Shown in pieces: positions 1 through 8,948 of a stretch of 32,500 nt of DNA. Numbering within the stretch: the stretch's first letter is position 1; each line of letters opens with the position of its first letter. The notes under the pieces are model-generated. The model searched no databases, had not been told where the DNA came from, and saw only the letters and a program-made list of their open reading frames with translations. Made by a program: the position numbers and the translations under genes. This DNA comes from Deinococcus murrayi DSM 11303. Its GTDB lineage: Bacteria > Deinococcota > Deinococci > Deinococcales > Deinococcaceae. The DNA is taken from the NCBI RefSeq assembly GCF_000482805.1, contig NZ_AXWT01000018.1, positions 43,675-76,174 on the forward strand. Direction: 5' to 3'.

Positions 1-775
<775 letters not shown>

Positions 776-797
776 GCCGGAACCAATAAGGTCCGGC
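776..797. repeat. Imperfect palindrome at the IS right end
   Basis: GCCGGAACC (776-784) pairs with GGTCCGGC (790-797) around AATAA, leaving one A bulged. It lies between the transposase stop and the stop codon of the convergent exonuclease gene, whose last base (797) is shared. It may be part of the IS terminal repeat, a terminator for either gene, or both. No T-run is present, so terminator function is doubtful. Confidence 0.45.
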
Positions 798-1335
798 TAG
801 ACCCCCACCCGCAGCCGCTCCAGCAGGCGCAGGTACGCCTCGGCGGTCACGCGCACGTCGCCCAAAGAGCGGTGCCGCCCACCGGGAGCGAAGCTGAGGC
901 CCAGCCGCTCGGCGAGGAGGTCGAGGCGGTGCGAGCGCTCTGCGGGAAACGCTTGGCGCGAGAGTTGCAGGGTGCAGTGCTGGGCCGGGGGTGCCCAGCG
1001 CAGGCCGTAGCGCCCCGTCGCCGCCCGCAGAAAGCTCGTGTCAAAGCTGATGTTGTGCGCGACGACCACTGAGTCACCCACGAAGTCGAGAAACTGGGGC
1101 AACACGTCGCCAAGGTCCGGGGCGTCCCGCACCATCGCGTCGCTGATGCCGTGGACCTGCTGCGCCCGCCAGGGAATCCGCAGGGGGTGACCGTCGCCAC
1201 TCAGCGGGCGCACCAGCGTCTCGAAGCGCTCGTCCTCCACGACGCGGCCATCCCGAACCCGCATGGCCCCGATTTCGACGATGGCGTCGCGTTGGGGCGA
1301 TAGCCCGGTCGTTTCTAGGTCGAAGACGACGACGT

Positions 1336-1339
<4 letters not shown>
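797..1339 (-). CDS. DEDDh 3'-5' exonuclease (DnaQ/PolC epsilon-like)
   Basis: A stand-alone 180-residue exonuclease of the DNA polymerase III epsilon superfamily, expected to remove nucleotides from DNA 3' ends using two metal ions. All five active-site residues are visible: D7 and E9 in FDLETTG, D100 in NISFD, H156 and D161 in GGRHRSLGD. The length equals the bare exonuclease domain, with no polymerase-binding tail. Its ATG overlaps the uvsE stop in an ATGA, so it is translationally coupled as the last gene of the gntK-DUF2256-uvsE operon. That placement suggests trimming of 3' ends after UvsE nicking, which is inference. The stop codon abuts the IS630 end, so the C-terminus may have been set by the insertion. 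It could also be an RNA exonuclease, since the fold does not fix the substrate. Confidence 0.88.
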
Positions 1340-2454
<1,115 letters not shown>

Positions 2455-2462
<8 letters not shown>

Positions 2463-2949
2463 GGGCCACCTCCAGCGCGGTTAGAGCGCGGGCGGCGAGA
2501 GCGGTGGGGAGGTCGGCAGCCGCCACGTCGAGGGTCAGCACGTCTGGCTCGTCCCGGCCCGGCAGTTCCAGCGTGGCGAGTTGCGAGGGCAACAGGTCCG
2601 GCCCCGCGTAGTGCCCGGCGCGGGCCGCCAGCCGCTCGCGCAGCGAAGCCTCCGGCACCCGCAGGAACAGGAAGCGCACCCCCGGTCCCCGCAGGGCGTC
2701 CCGGTAGACCCGCCGCAGCGCCGAGCAGGCCAGCACCACGCTCTCCCGCGCTCCCAGTTCCGCTCGCAGCCGCTCCAGCCAGGGCCAGCGGTCCGCGTCC
2801 GTCAGCGCCTCGCCCCGTGCCATTCGGCGGCGGGCGTCCGGCGTGTGGAAGTCGTCGCCGTCCAGAAAGGGCCAGCCTGTGCGGGCGCTCAGCTCGCGCC
2901 CCAGAGTCGTCTTGCCACTGCCCGCCACGCCCATCACAACCAACCGCAT
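2455..2949 (-). CDS. gntK: Gluconokinase (GntK type)
   Basis: A 164-residue P-loop kinase that phosphorylates D-gluconate to 6-phosphogluconate. It shows Walker [10 protein letters not shown] at residues 7-15, [20 protein letters not shown] with the gluconate-contacting His/Asp region, [14 protein letters not shown] [10 protein letters not shown], and [16 protein letters not shown] with [17 protein letters not shown], all typical of GntK. The length is normal for the family (about 160-180). ATG at 2949 is preferred over the further upstream ATG at 3078, which would add 43 residues unrelated to the family. No Shine-Dalgarno sequence precedes it; a CAGACT -10-like box lies 6 nt upstream, so the mRNA may be leaderless. 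It is the first gene of the operon with DUF2256, uvsE and the exonuclease, with no obvious metabolic reason for the linkage. Confidence 0.9.
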
Positions 2950-2955
2950 GGGGAC

Positions 2956-2961
2956 AGTCTG
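2956..2961 (-). promoter_or_regulatory. Candidate -10 box of the gntK-uvsE operon
   Basis: CAGACT ends 6 nt before the gntK ATG. It differs from the TANNNT consensus used elsewhere in the window only at its first base. No convincing -35 element is seen, nor any RDRM-like palindrome between here and the divergent padR gene. Confidence 0.35.
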
Positions 2962-3003
2962 AGGGTTGGCCCACCGGGCAACCGTGGGCATGAAGGAAAT
3001 GGG

Positions 3004-3032
3004 TTGACGCCGGGGCCAGGACCCCTCAAGCT
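3004..3032 (+). promoter_or_regulatory. Candidate promoter of the padR operon
   Basis: TTGACG (3004-3009) is followed after 17 nt by CAAGCT (3027-3032). The -35 is close to consensus and the -10 is weak. The predicted transcript would start near 3039, just before a short inverted repeat and about 40 nt before the padR ATG. Confidence 0.35.
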
Positions 3033-3045
3033 GGGTAGCACAAGC

Positions 3046-3058
3046 CTTGCGAGGCAAG
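3046..3058. promoter_or_regulatory. Short inverted repeat, possible PadR operator
   Basis: CTTGC-GAG-GCAAG is a perfect 5-bp inverted repeat, flanked by two direct copies of AAGCCTT. It sits between the candidate promoter and the padR start, where an autoregulatory operator would be expected. It does not resemble the ATGT-N8-ACAT box known for some PadR proteins, so the assignment is tentative. Confidence 0.3.
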
Positions 3059-3080
3059 CCTTTCCCCTGGAGGTTCATCC

Positions 3081-3416
3081 ATGACGCCCCTGAAATCCGG
3101 CACCGTCGATCTGGTCATCCTGTCGTCCCTGCACGAGCAGCCGCGCTACGGGCTGGAACTGGCCGACCACATCGGCACCCGCAGCGGGGGCCTCTTCGAA
3201 CTCTCGGAGGGGAGCCTCTACCCCGCGCTGCTGCGGCTGAGCCGGGCCGGGCTGATCGAGGGCGAGTGGCACCCCACGCCGGGGGGCGGCAGTCCGCGCA
3301 AGGTCTACCGCCTGACCGACGCGGGGGGCCAGGAACTTGCGCGGCGGCGGACCGAGTGGGAACGGCTTCAGGTGGCCGTCAACGCCCTGCTGCTGCGCCG
3401 GGGGGCGTTGGCATGA
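3081..3416 (+). CDS. PadR-family transcriptional regulator
   Basis: A 111-residue winged-helix DNA-binding protein of the short PadR class (subfamily with PF03551). It shows GTVDLVILSSLHEQPRYGLEL, with the opening helix and first turn, LSEGSLYPALLRLSRAGLIEGEW as the recognition helix and wing approach, and KVYRLTDAGGQELARRRTEW leading into a short C-terminal dimerisation helix. GGAGG at 3069-3073 is well placed for the ATG at 3081. Its stop overlaps the next start in ATGA, so it is cotranscribed and coupled with the membrane protein that follows. PadR repressors are commonly paired with such membrane genes, and the likely role is to control this two-gene operon in response to an unknown signal. 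Confidence 0.9.
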   Translation: MTPLKSGTVDLVILSSLHEQPRYGLELADHIGTRSGGLFELSEGSLYPALLRLSRAGLIEGEWHPTPGGGSPRKVYRLTDAGGQELARRRTEWERLQVAVNALLLRRGALA

Positions 3417-4435
3417 GCCGCACCTTCTCCCGCTACGTCCACCGCGCCACGCTGGGCCTGCCCCGGCAGGAGCGCCTGGAAGCCGCCGCCGAACTCCGCA
3501 CCCACCTGATGGACCGCGCCGCCCGGCTGGAAGCCGAGGGCTTTTCGCGCGAGGAAGCCGAACACCTTGCCGTGAAAGGCATGGGCGACGTGGGCGTGAC
3601 CAACCGCCAACTGCTGGGGCACGTCTTCACCAACCGGGTGGCCTGGGCCGTCCTGGCCGTGCTGGTGCTGGGGGGAGGAGGCTGGTGGGTATGGCAGAAC
3701 GTGCCGCTGCCGATGTGGGGACAGGCGACGTGGCGCTGGGACAGCGAGCTGGAGACGGCGGACCTGGCGGCGTTGTTCGAGGATTCCGCCGCACCGCGCG
3801 GTGACTACCTGGCCGGGCAACTCTCGGTTCCCTCCCGGACCACCTGGCTGTATACCGCGCTGGTCCCCCGTGACGACGAGGGTGCCGCCTGGCTGAATCT
3901 CTCGAATCTTCAGCTCAGCACAGAGCAGGGGCAGGCGTCTATCCCGGCGAATCGGCGGGTCATCTCTCGCGTGCTGCTGGGCGGCGCAGCCTGGGAAGCG
4001 GCCACGCCCAACTGTGAAGGTGCCGCGCCGCAGGTCCGGCTGTATGTCGGGACGCTGCCGATCAGTCCCTGGGGCCTGGGCAGCGTCTGCACGGGAGTCA
4101 AGCTCCCGCCTACCAGCCAGCTCTGGGGCTGGAGCGCAGGCTGGCAGCCGGTGGCGCAGGAGCGCACGCCCTTGCCCCTGAACCGCTGGACCGTGGTGGC
4201 CGCTTACGGGGTAGGCTACGGGGAGAAAGGGCGGGAGAAAAACACTTCCGTCGTCACCCAGCCTTCGCTGAGCCGCCACGCCGTCCTATACGCCGTGATG
4301 CCCGCCGACCACGCCCTGCACACTGGACACGGGGTTCCGCCCGGCACGTCCGGCAACATCTACCTGGAAACCAAAACCTGGGTGAAAGACGCCGCTGGCC
4401 TTCCCCGCCCGGTTCTGACCATGCCCCGTCCCTAA
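3413..4435 (+). CDS. One-pass membrane protein with N-terminal permease-prefix/HAAS-like domain
   Basis: A 340-residue protein coupled to padR by an ATGA overlap. Residues 1-70 form a helical domain ([45 protein letters not shown]) like the HAAS or permease-prefix domains that follow PadR regulators and act as their cytoplasmic partner. One transmembrane helix follows (near [18 protein letters not shown]), then about 240 residues that should lie outside the membrane. The external part contains two Cys residues (in PNCEG and GSVCTG) that could form a disulfide; I do not recognise this domain. It may sense an envelope or extracellular cue and pass it to PadR, which is inference. Its TAA overlaps the stop of the convergent DAHP synthase gene. 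Confidence 0.75.
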   Translation: MSRTFSRYVHRATLGLPRQERLEAAAELRTHLMDRAARLEAEGFSREEAEHLAVKGMGDVGVTNRQLLGHVFTNRVAWAVLAVLVLGGGGWWVWQNVPLPMWGQATWRWDSELETADLAALFEDSAAPRGDYLAGQLSVPSRTTWLYTALVPRDDEGAAWLNLSNLQLSTEQGQASIPANRRVISRVLLGGAAWEAATPNCEGAAPQVRLYVGTLPISPWGLGSVCTGVKLPPTSQLWGWSAGWQPVAQERTPLPLNRWTVVAAYGVGYGEKGREKNTSVVTQPSLSRHAVLYAVMPADHALHTGHGVPPGTSGNIYLETKTWVKDAAGLPRPVLTMPRP

Positions 4436-5505
4436 GCCCCCAGCGCCGCGTGCGCCTCCAACAAAAGCGCCTCGGTTTCCTCCCAGCCCACGCAGGCGTC
4501 GGTGACGCTCACGCCGGGCTGAAGCTGCGAGAGGTCGGCGGGGATGGCCTGCTTGCCGGGGCGCAGGTTGGATTCCAGCATCAAGCCCCGGATGGCTCCC
4601 TGACCCGCGAGGCGCTGCGCGAGCACGTCCCGCCACACCGCCGCCTGCCGGGTGTGGTCCGAGCCGCTGTTGGCGTGCGAACAGTCCACCATGACGGCGG
4701 GGGTCAGGCCCGCGGCTTCCATCAGCGCGGCGGCCTCCGCGACGAAGGGGGCGGCGTAGTTCGGCCCGGCCCGGCCCCCGCGCAGGATGACGTGCCCGTG
4801 CGGGTTGCCCCGCGTGTGGACCACGCAGGCGCGGCCATCGTCGTCCACTGTGAAAAAGGCGTGGGGGTGCCGGGCCGCGAGGATGGCGTCTACGGCGAGC
4901 TTGAGGCCGCCGCCCGTGCCGTTCTTGAAGCCCATCGGGGCGCTGACCGCACTCGCCATCACCCGGTGGGTCTGCGACTCGGCGGTGCGCGCCCCCAGAC
5001 AGGCCCACGCCACCGCGTCGAAGAGGTACTGCGGCGCAAAGGGGTCAAGCAGCTCGGTGGCGACCGGCAGGCCGAGTTCGGAGACGCGCAGCATCAGCTC
5101 GCGGGTGCGGCGCAGCCCGGCGTTCATGTCGTTCGCGCCCGTCATGTCGGGGTCGATGAGAAAGCCGCGCCAGCCCACCGTCGTGCGGGGCTTATCGACG
5201 TAGACGCGCATCTGCACTTCCAGCCGCCCCGCCACCCGTGCCCGCAGAGCAGCGAGGCGCTCTGCGTAGGCCAGCGCCTCCCCGAAGTCGTGGACCGAGC
5301 ACGGCCCCACCACCGCGAGCAGGCGCTCGTCCCGCCCCGCGAGGATGTCCTGCGCGGCTTGCCGCCCGGCGAGCACGGTCGCCTCGGCGGCGGGCGTCAG
5401 GGGCAGCTCGACCTTGAGGTCGCGGGGGGTGACGAGCGGCGTAAAGGCCGTGACGTTGAGGTTTTCGGTGCGGGTAGGGTGGAGGGGAGGGGCAGGCTGA
5501 GGCAT
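4432..5505 (-). CDS. aroG: 3-deoxy-7-phosphoheptulonate (DAHP) synthase, class I
   Basis: This 357-residue enzyme condenses phosphoenolpyruvate with erythrose 4-phosphate, the first step of the shikimate pathway to Phe, Tyr and Trp. It belongs to the AroFGH (type I alpha) group. Visible motifs are [39 protein letters not shown] in part, [41 protein letters not shown] and GLMLESNL. The length matches the E. coli enzymes. The ATG at 5505 has AAGGA 8-12 nt upstream. The frame is open well beyond it, but the extension lacks family similarity and covers an attenuator. Which aromatic amino acid inhibits the enzyme cannot be told. The symbol could equally be aroF or aroH. Confidence 0.93.
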   Translation of the reverse strand: MPQPAPPLHPTRTENLNVTAFTPLVTPRDLKVELPLTPAAEATVLAGRQAAQDILAGRDERLLAVVGPCSVHDFGEALAYAERLAALRARVAGRLEVQMRVYVDKPRTTVGWRGFLIDPDMTGANDMNAGLRRTRELMLRVSELGLPVATELLDPFAPQYLFDAVAWACLGARTAESQTHRVMASAVSAPMGFKNGTGGGLKLAVDAILAARHPHAFFTVDDDGRACVVHTRGNPHGHVILRGGRAGPNYAAPFVAEAAALMEAAGLTPAVMVDCSHANSGSDHTRQAAVWRDVLAQRLAGQGAIRGLMLESNLRPGKQAIPADLSQLQPGVSVTDACVGWEETEALLLEAHAALGA

Positions 5506-5537
5506 GGTGGTCCTTTCGGGGTACCAATGAAGCAATG

Positions 5538-5570
5538 AAAAAAGGCCCGGAGGGGTGGGACTCCTCCGGG
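5538..5570 (-). terminator. Rho-independent terminator in the DAHP synthase leader (attenuator)
   Basis: On the minus strand, CCCGGAGG (5570-5563) pairs perfectly with CCTCCGGG (5553-5546) across a 9-nt loop, and six U follow after CC (5543-5538). The U-run ends 32 nt before the DAHP synthase ATG and after its own promoter, so it can only act as a conditional terminator. Confidence 0.85.
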
Positions 5571-5602
5571 GGGCTGGGGGGGCTGCCAGTGCAGCGCGGC
5601 GT

Positions 5603-5653
5603 TCAGGCCCGGAGGAACCGGGGCCAATAGAAGAACGCGGCGCGGGGCGACAT
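5603..5653 (-). CDS. Leader peptide of DAHP synthase, rich in aromatic residues
   Basis: A 16-residue open frame, [16 protein letters not shown], with five aromatic codons including an uninterrupted Phe-Phe-Tyr-Trp run. It lies 98 nt upstream of the DAHP synthase start and ends at a TGA inside attenuator segment 2. All three aromatic amino acids made by the pathway are represented, so charging of any of tRNA-Phe, tRNA-Tyr or tRNA-Trp could be sensed. No Shine-Dalgarno sequence precedes the ATG; a TACACT -10 box ends 6 nt upstream, so translation is probably leaderless. Confidence 0.82.
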   Translation of the reverse strand: MSPRAAFFYWPRFLRA

Positions 5654-5659
5654 GCGGTC

Positions 5660-5665
5660 AGTGTA
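5660..5665 (-). promoter_or_regulatory. -10 box for the DAHP synthase leader transcript
   Basis: TACACT ends 6 nt before the leader-peptide ATG, putting the transcription start at or next to the A of ATG. No clear -35 hexamer is seen at normal spacing. Confidence 0.6.
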
Positions 5666-5755
5666 CGGCGGACAGGTGAGAACGGAGCCGGGCGGTCTAG
5701 AGGATTGGGCGGGGGCGCAGCCCGCCCCCGCTCCAGCCTGACCCAGTTCGTCCGG

Positions 5756-5942
5756 TACACTGGCCTCCGGTCGGACGCAAGCCCGCGCGGGAGGCTACTC
5801 GCCAGGGCACGCGGGTCCGAGGACCAGTGGAGCCGGAGGGGGACGGCTCCAGCCCCTTTTCCTCTTGTCCACAGGGGGCGACCGCCCGGCCCCGGTGCCC
5901 CAGGTGGGGCGGCGCGGCGCTCCAGGCTTTCCGGAGGTGTCC
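5756..5942 (+). promoter_or_regulatory. Structured 5' leader of the mrp operon
   Basis: A TACACT -10 candidate (5756-5761, no clear -35) is followed by about 180 nt with several stable stems. These are GCCTCC (5763-5768) with GGAGGC (5790-5795), CGGAC (5772-5776) with GTCCG (5815-5819), GGAGCCG (5829-5835) with CGGCTCC (5844-5850) followed by AGCCCCTTTT, and the tetraloop hairpin GCCCC-AGGT-GGGGC (5897-5910). The third resembles a weak terminator. I do not recognise a known riboswitch class. Confidence 0.45.
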
Positions 5943-5984
5943 ATGTCCATACCGTGTTCTCTTCCCGGCGCGGGCGGTCCATGA
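5943..5984 (+). CDS. Upstream mini-ORF coupled to mrpA
   Basis: A 13-residue frame ([13 protein letters not shown]) whose ATG follows the best Shine-Dalgarno sequence in the region, GGAGGTG, at ideal spacing. Its TGA overlaps the mrpA ATG as ATGA. The mrpA start itself has only a weak GGCGGT. Ribosomes probably load at the mini-ORF and reinitiate at mrpA. The peptide has no recognisable function. Confidence 0.5.
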   Translation: MSIPCSLPGAGGP

Positions 5985-8305
5985 CGCTCGCGGTCTTTTT
6001 CCCGTTTCTGATGGCCGCGCTCGCCGCGTGGCTGGGGCCGCGGCTGGGCCGCCGCACCGGGTACGTCGCGGCGGCGGCCTTCTTGCCCGCCCTGCTTTTG
6101 ATTCCTGACCTGCTGCGGATGCCGGGGGCGACCCCCGCGCTGGAGGTCACCCGCTGGGTGCCCACGCTGGACCTCGACCTCGCCTTTCGGGGAGACGGCT
6201 TCTCGCTGCTGTTCGCCGTCCTGATTGGCGTCATCGGCACGCTGGCGAGCCTGTATTCGGTCGCTTACCTCTCGGACCGAGAACGCTTCGGGCGTTTTTA
6301 CAGCTACCTGCTGCTCTTCGGCGGCTCGATGCTGGGGCTGGTGCTCACCGACAATCTCGTCGCGCTGTTTGGCTTCTGGGAGATGACCAGCGTGACGAGC
6401 TTCCTCCTCATCGGGCTGTGGCACACGCGCTCGGCGGCGCGGGACGGGGCGGTCAAGGCCTTTTTGGTCAGCGCGCTGGGGGGCTTAGCTCTCTTGGCCG
6501 CCGTCGCGCTGATTGCCTTGGGCGGCGGCAGCACCTCGCTCTCGGCGCTGGACGTGGCGGCGCTGCGCGAGTCGGCATACTTCGCCCCAGCGCTGCTGCT
6601 CACGCTGCTGGCGGCCTTTACCAAGTCGGCGCAACTGCCCTTTCACCTCTGGCTTCCGACCGCGATGGAGGCCCCGACCCCGGTGTCGGCCTTCTTGCAC
6701 TCCGCGACGATGGTGAAAGCAGGGGTGGTCCTGGTTGCCAAGTTCGGGCTGCTGTTTGGCTCCTCGGCGCTGTGGTCCGGTATCATCGTGCCGGTGGGCC
6801 TGGCCACGCTGGTGTGGGGGTCGTGGCTGGCGCTGCGGCAAACTGACCTCAAAGCACTGCTGGCCTATTCCACCGTGTCGCAGCTCGGCCTCCTGATGAG
6901 CCTCTACGGGTTGGCCGACGCCGAGGGCCGCTTTGCCGCGACCGTGCATCTGCTCAATCACGCGGCCTTTAAGGCGGCCCTCTTTTTCGTGGTGGGCATC
7001 ATCGACCACGAGACGGGTACGCGGGAGATTCCGCTGCTGGGGGGGCTGCGCCGGGCGCTCCCCGTCACCTTCGCGGTCGCCCTGCTCGCCTCGCTCAGCA
7101 TGGCGGGGCTGCCGCCCCTCGGCGGCTTTATCTCCAAGGAGCTGTTTTACGAAACCATGCTGCACCAGGGGCCACTCTTCCTGGCGGTAGCGGTCGCGGG
7201 CAGTGCGCTGACCTTCGCGTATTCGTTCCGGCTCATGCGGGTCTTTTGGGGCAGCCCCCGCGCCCCCGCTGGGGCCACGCCGCACGAGGCCCCGCTCGGC
7301 CTGACCGTGCCCGCGGCAGGCCTCGCGCTCACCGCGCTGGCCTTTGGGCTGTTGCCCGGCACCGCCGAGACGCTCACCCGTACGGCGAGCGCGGCGCTGA
7401 ACTTCGCGGATTACGGCGGTTACCTCAAGCTGTGGCACGGAGTCACGCCCGCGCTGCTGGCGACGGTGCTGACCTGGCTTATCGGGGCGGCGCTGGTCTG
7501 GCGTGCGGCGACGGTGGAGGCGCTGGGGCGGCGGCTGACCCCCCGCGTGAATGCCAACACGGTCTATTACGCCCTCACCCAAACGGTGAATGTCTTTTCC
7601 TCGTGGCTGATTGCCCGCACCCAGGGCTTGCCGCTGCCCGACCAACTGCGCATCATGCTCGCTGCCGCCGCCCTGATGGCGGGCTACGCGGTGTGGCGGG
7701 CACCGCAGGTTTTTCCGCCCATCGGCACCCCGCCGCTGGGGGTCCTGCCGGTCGCCGCGCTGCTGGTGGCCGGGGCGGTAGGGGTGCTGCTCTCGCGGGG
7801 CCGCCTCACTGCCGTCATCGTGACCGGGCTGACGGGCTTTGGCAGCGCGGCGGCGTTCCTGGCCTTCCGCGCCCCCGACCTCGCGCTCACGCAACTGCTC
7901 GTCGAAGCGGTCACGGTGATTCTCTTCTTGCTCGCCTTCCGCTACCTGCCGGGGGTGCGCGACCTCCCGCGCACGCGGGGGCGCTACGCCTTTGACGTGC
8001 TCGTCGCGGGGCTGGCGGGGGTGGGGGCCACCCTGCTGGTGCTCGCCAGCCTGCGCTTTCAGGCCCCGCCCATCTCGCCCTACTACCTCGAATACAGCTA
8101 CAAGGGGGGCGGCGGCAAGAACGTGGTGAACGTGATTTTGGTGGATTTCCGCGGCTTCGATACCCTGGGTGAGGTGCTGGTGGTGGGCATGGTCGCCCTC
8201 GCGGTCCTGAGCCTGGTGCGGTTGGGCAAGCCGGGCCGCCCCCGCCGCGCCCCCGACGACGCGGCAGAACTCGCGGCAGACCTCGCCGCCCGGAGGCGGC
8301 CATGA
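5981..8305 (+). CDS. mrpA: Na+/H+ antiporter subunit MrpA (MnhA)
   Basis: A 774-residue polytopic membrane protein, the largest subunit of the Mrp cation/proton antiporter, related to NuoL and NuoN of complex I. The N-terminal two thirds is the proton-translocating domain, with E134 in FGFWEMTS, K215 in [21 protein letters not shown] in part, and [16 protein letters not shown]. The C-terminal part adds the DUF4040-like segment ([16 protein letters not shown]) and a region matching the N-terminus of MrpB ([14 protein letters not shown]), as in other MrpA proteins of this length. ATG at 5981 is chosen because it begins the first hydrophobic helix and overlaps the stop of a mini-ORF with a strong ribosome binding site. 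It is the first gene of a complete mrpA-G operon and overlaps mrpB by four bases. Confidence 0.93.
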   Translation: MTLAVFFPFLMAALAAWLGPRLGRRTGYVAAAAFLPALLLIPDLLRMPGATPALEVTRWVPTLDLDLAFRGDGFSLLFAVLIGVIGTLASLYSVAYLSDRERFGRFYSYLLLFGGSMLGLVLTDNLVALFGFWEMTSVTSFLLIGLWHTRSAARDGAVKAFLVSALGGLALLAAVALIALGGGSTSLSALDVAALRESAYFAPALLLTLLAAFTKSAQLPFHLWLPTAMEAPTPVSAFLHSATMVKAGVVLVAKFGLLFGSSALWSGIIVPVGLATLVWGSWLALRQTDLKALLAYSTVSQLGLLMSLYGLADAEGRFAATVHLLNHAAFKAALFFVVGIIDHETGTREIPLLGGLRRALPVTFAVALLASLSMAGLPPLGGFISKELFYETMLHQGPLFLAVAVAGSALTFAYSFRLMRVFWGSPRAPAGATPHEAPLGLTVPAAGLALTALAFGLLPGTAETLTRTASAALNFADYGGYLKLWHGVTPALLATVLTWLIGAALVWRAATVEALGRRLTPRVNANTVYYALTQTVNVFSSWLIARTQGLPLPDQLRIMLAAAALMAGYAVWRAPQVFPPIGTPPLGVLPVAALLVAGAVGVLLSRGRLTAVIVTGLTGFGSAAAFLAFRAPDLALTQLLVEAVTVILFLLAFRYLPGVRDLPRTRGRYAFDVLVAGLAGVGATLLVLASLRFQAPPISPYYLEYSYKGGGGKNVVNVILVDFRGFDTLGEVLVVGMVALAVLSLVRLGKPGRPRRAPDDAAELAADLAARRRP

Positions 8306-8781
8306 CTCCCCGCCCGCGTGACCCCCAGGGTCCGGCTCCCGCGCCCCTGACGGGCGACCCCATCTTGCGCTCGACGAGCCGGGCCGTGTTCGCGCTGGTG
8401 CTCCTCTTTGCTTTCCTGCTGCTGTGGCGAGGGCACAACGCGCCGGGCGGGGGCTTTATCGCCGGGCTGATGACCGCGAGTGCGCTTTTGCTGCACCGCA
8501 TCGCCTACGGCTCTTCTGCCCTGCGCACCGACCCGGTGCGGCTGATTCCCTGGGGGCTGGCGCTCTCCTTCACCACCGGGCTGGTGCCCTACCTGCTGGG
8601 CAAGCCCTTTCTCAAGAGTGACTACGGCTACATCACCACGGCGATTACGGGCGAGTTTGAGTGGGCGACCGCCCTGCTCTTCGACCTGGGTGTCTTTCTC
8701 ATCGTGGTGGGGGGCAGCCTCACCATCGCCTACGCCCTGACCGACGTGGAGCCGCAGGAGACGGTGGAGGGGGACGAATGA
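8302..8781 (+). CDS. mrpB: Na+/H+ antiporter subunit MrpB (MnhB)
   Basis: A 159-residue membrane protein of the MnhB family, required for assembly and activity of the Mrp complex. It has about four hydrophobic helices and the family motif RGHNAPGGGFIAGLM, then GLALSFTTGLVPYLLG and a C-terminal LLFDLGVFLIVVGGSLTIAYAL. A 20-residue Pro/Arg-rich N-terminus precedes the first helix. It starts within the mrpA stop (ATGA), so it is translationally coupled. The TGA overlaps the ATG of a small unexplained frame that fills the space to mrpC. Confidence 0.9.
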   Translation: MTPRPRDPQGPAPAPLTGDPILRSTSRAVFALVLLFAFLLLWRGHNAPGGGFIAGLMTASALLLHRIAYGSSALRTDPVRLIPWGLALSFTTGLVPYLLGKPFLKSDYGYITTAITGEFEWATALLFDLGVFLIVVGGSLTIAYALTDVEPQETVEGDE

Positions 8782-8948
8782 AGCGGCAGCGACCAGTGGC
8801 CAGCCCCCAGCCGCCAGGGGGCGGCGTGGCCCAGGCTTTCCGGCTCCTTCCACCGCTTTCTTGCCGTGCTTTCCGCAACACCTACGGCTCTGTCCAGCTG
8901 GCCGCTGGGTCCTGGCCGCTGGAAACCCGTTCCCCGGAGGCCCCCTGA
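8778..8948 (+). CDS. Small unexplained ORF (or repeat insertion) between mrpB and mrpC
   Basis: A 56-residue frame begins in an ATGA overlap with mrpB and ends in a TGA that touches the mrpC ATG, so it fits the operon layout exactly. The product (starting MKRQRPVASPQPP) is rich in Pro, Arg, Ala and Ser, has no hydrophobic helix and resembles no Mrp subunit. The DNA contains several copies of CTGGCC(A/G)CTGG-like sequence in both orientations, one of them shared with another intergenic region at 14654-14672. The likelier reading is a dispersed intergenic repeat inserted here that stays open by chance. A real small protein is not excluded. Confidence 0.25.
   Translation: MKRQRPVASPQPPGGGVAQAFRLLPPLSCRAFRNTYGSVQLAAGSWPLETRSPEAP
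8787..8805 (-). repeat. Dispersed intergenic repeat, copy 1
   Basis: Read on the minus strand, this 19-bp unit matches 14654-14672 (plus) at 18 of 19 positions, consensus GGCTGGCC(A/T)CTGGTCGCTG. Related CTGGCCGCTGG units occur in inverted orientation near 8898-8921. It resembles the small noncoding repeats common in Deinococcus intergenic DNA. Confidence 0.5.

Larger units (their letters stand above)
5538..5653 (-). promoter_or_regulatory. Aromatic amino acid attenuator, three alternative hairpins
   Basis: The leader RNA holds four pairing segments. Segment 1 (5625-5618, GGCCCCGG, over the Trp-Pro-Arg codons) pairs with segment 2 (5612-5606). Segment 2 (5615-5606) carries the same ten bases as the terminator 3' arm, segment 4 (5553-5544). 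Segment 3 (5570-5563, CCCGGAGG) can therefore pair with 2 or with 4. The 2-3 antiterminator gains a U-A and a G-U pair (5616-5617 with 5562-5561) and should be at least as stable as the 3-4 terminator. A ribosome stalled at the Phe, Tyr or Trp codons would cover segment 1 and free segment 2, giving read-through. Free translation to the stop codon would let the terminator form. The layout is that of classical trp/phe attenuation. Confidence 0.85.

Noticed and set aside
3042..3053. AAGCCTTGCGAG shared with 12247-12258
   Set aside because: A 12-bp identity is expected by chance in a 32-kb window, and the flanking sequences differ.
2950..3080. Possible RDRM site controlling the gntK-uvsE operon
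   Set aside because: No TTATGT-N5-ACATAA-like palindrome is present in the divergent intergenic region; damage induction through DdrO is not supported here.
5707..5727. GGGCGGG/CCCGCCC palindrome between the DAHP synthase leader and mrp
   Set aside because: No T-run on either strand and no gene ends here, so it is not called a terminator; GC-rich inverted repeats of this size are expected by chance.
5506..6240. Open extension of the DAHP synthase frame upstream to 6240
   Set aside because: The added residues are low-complexity and unlike the family, and the stretch contains the attenuator and the mrpA gene on the other strand. High GC keeps frames open by chance.
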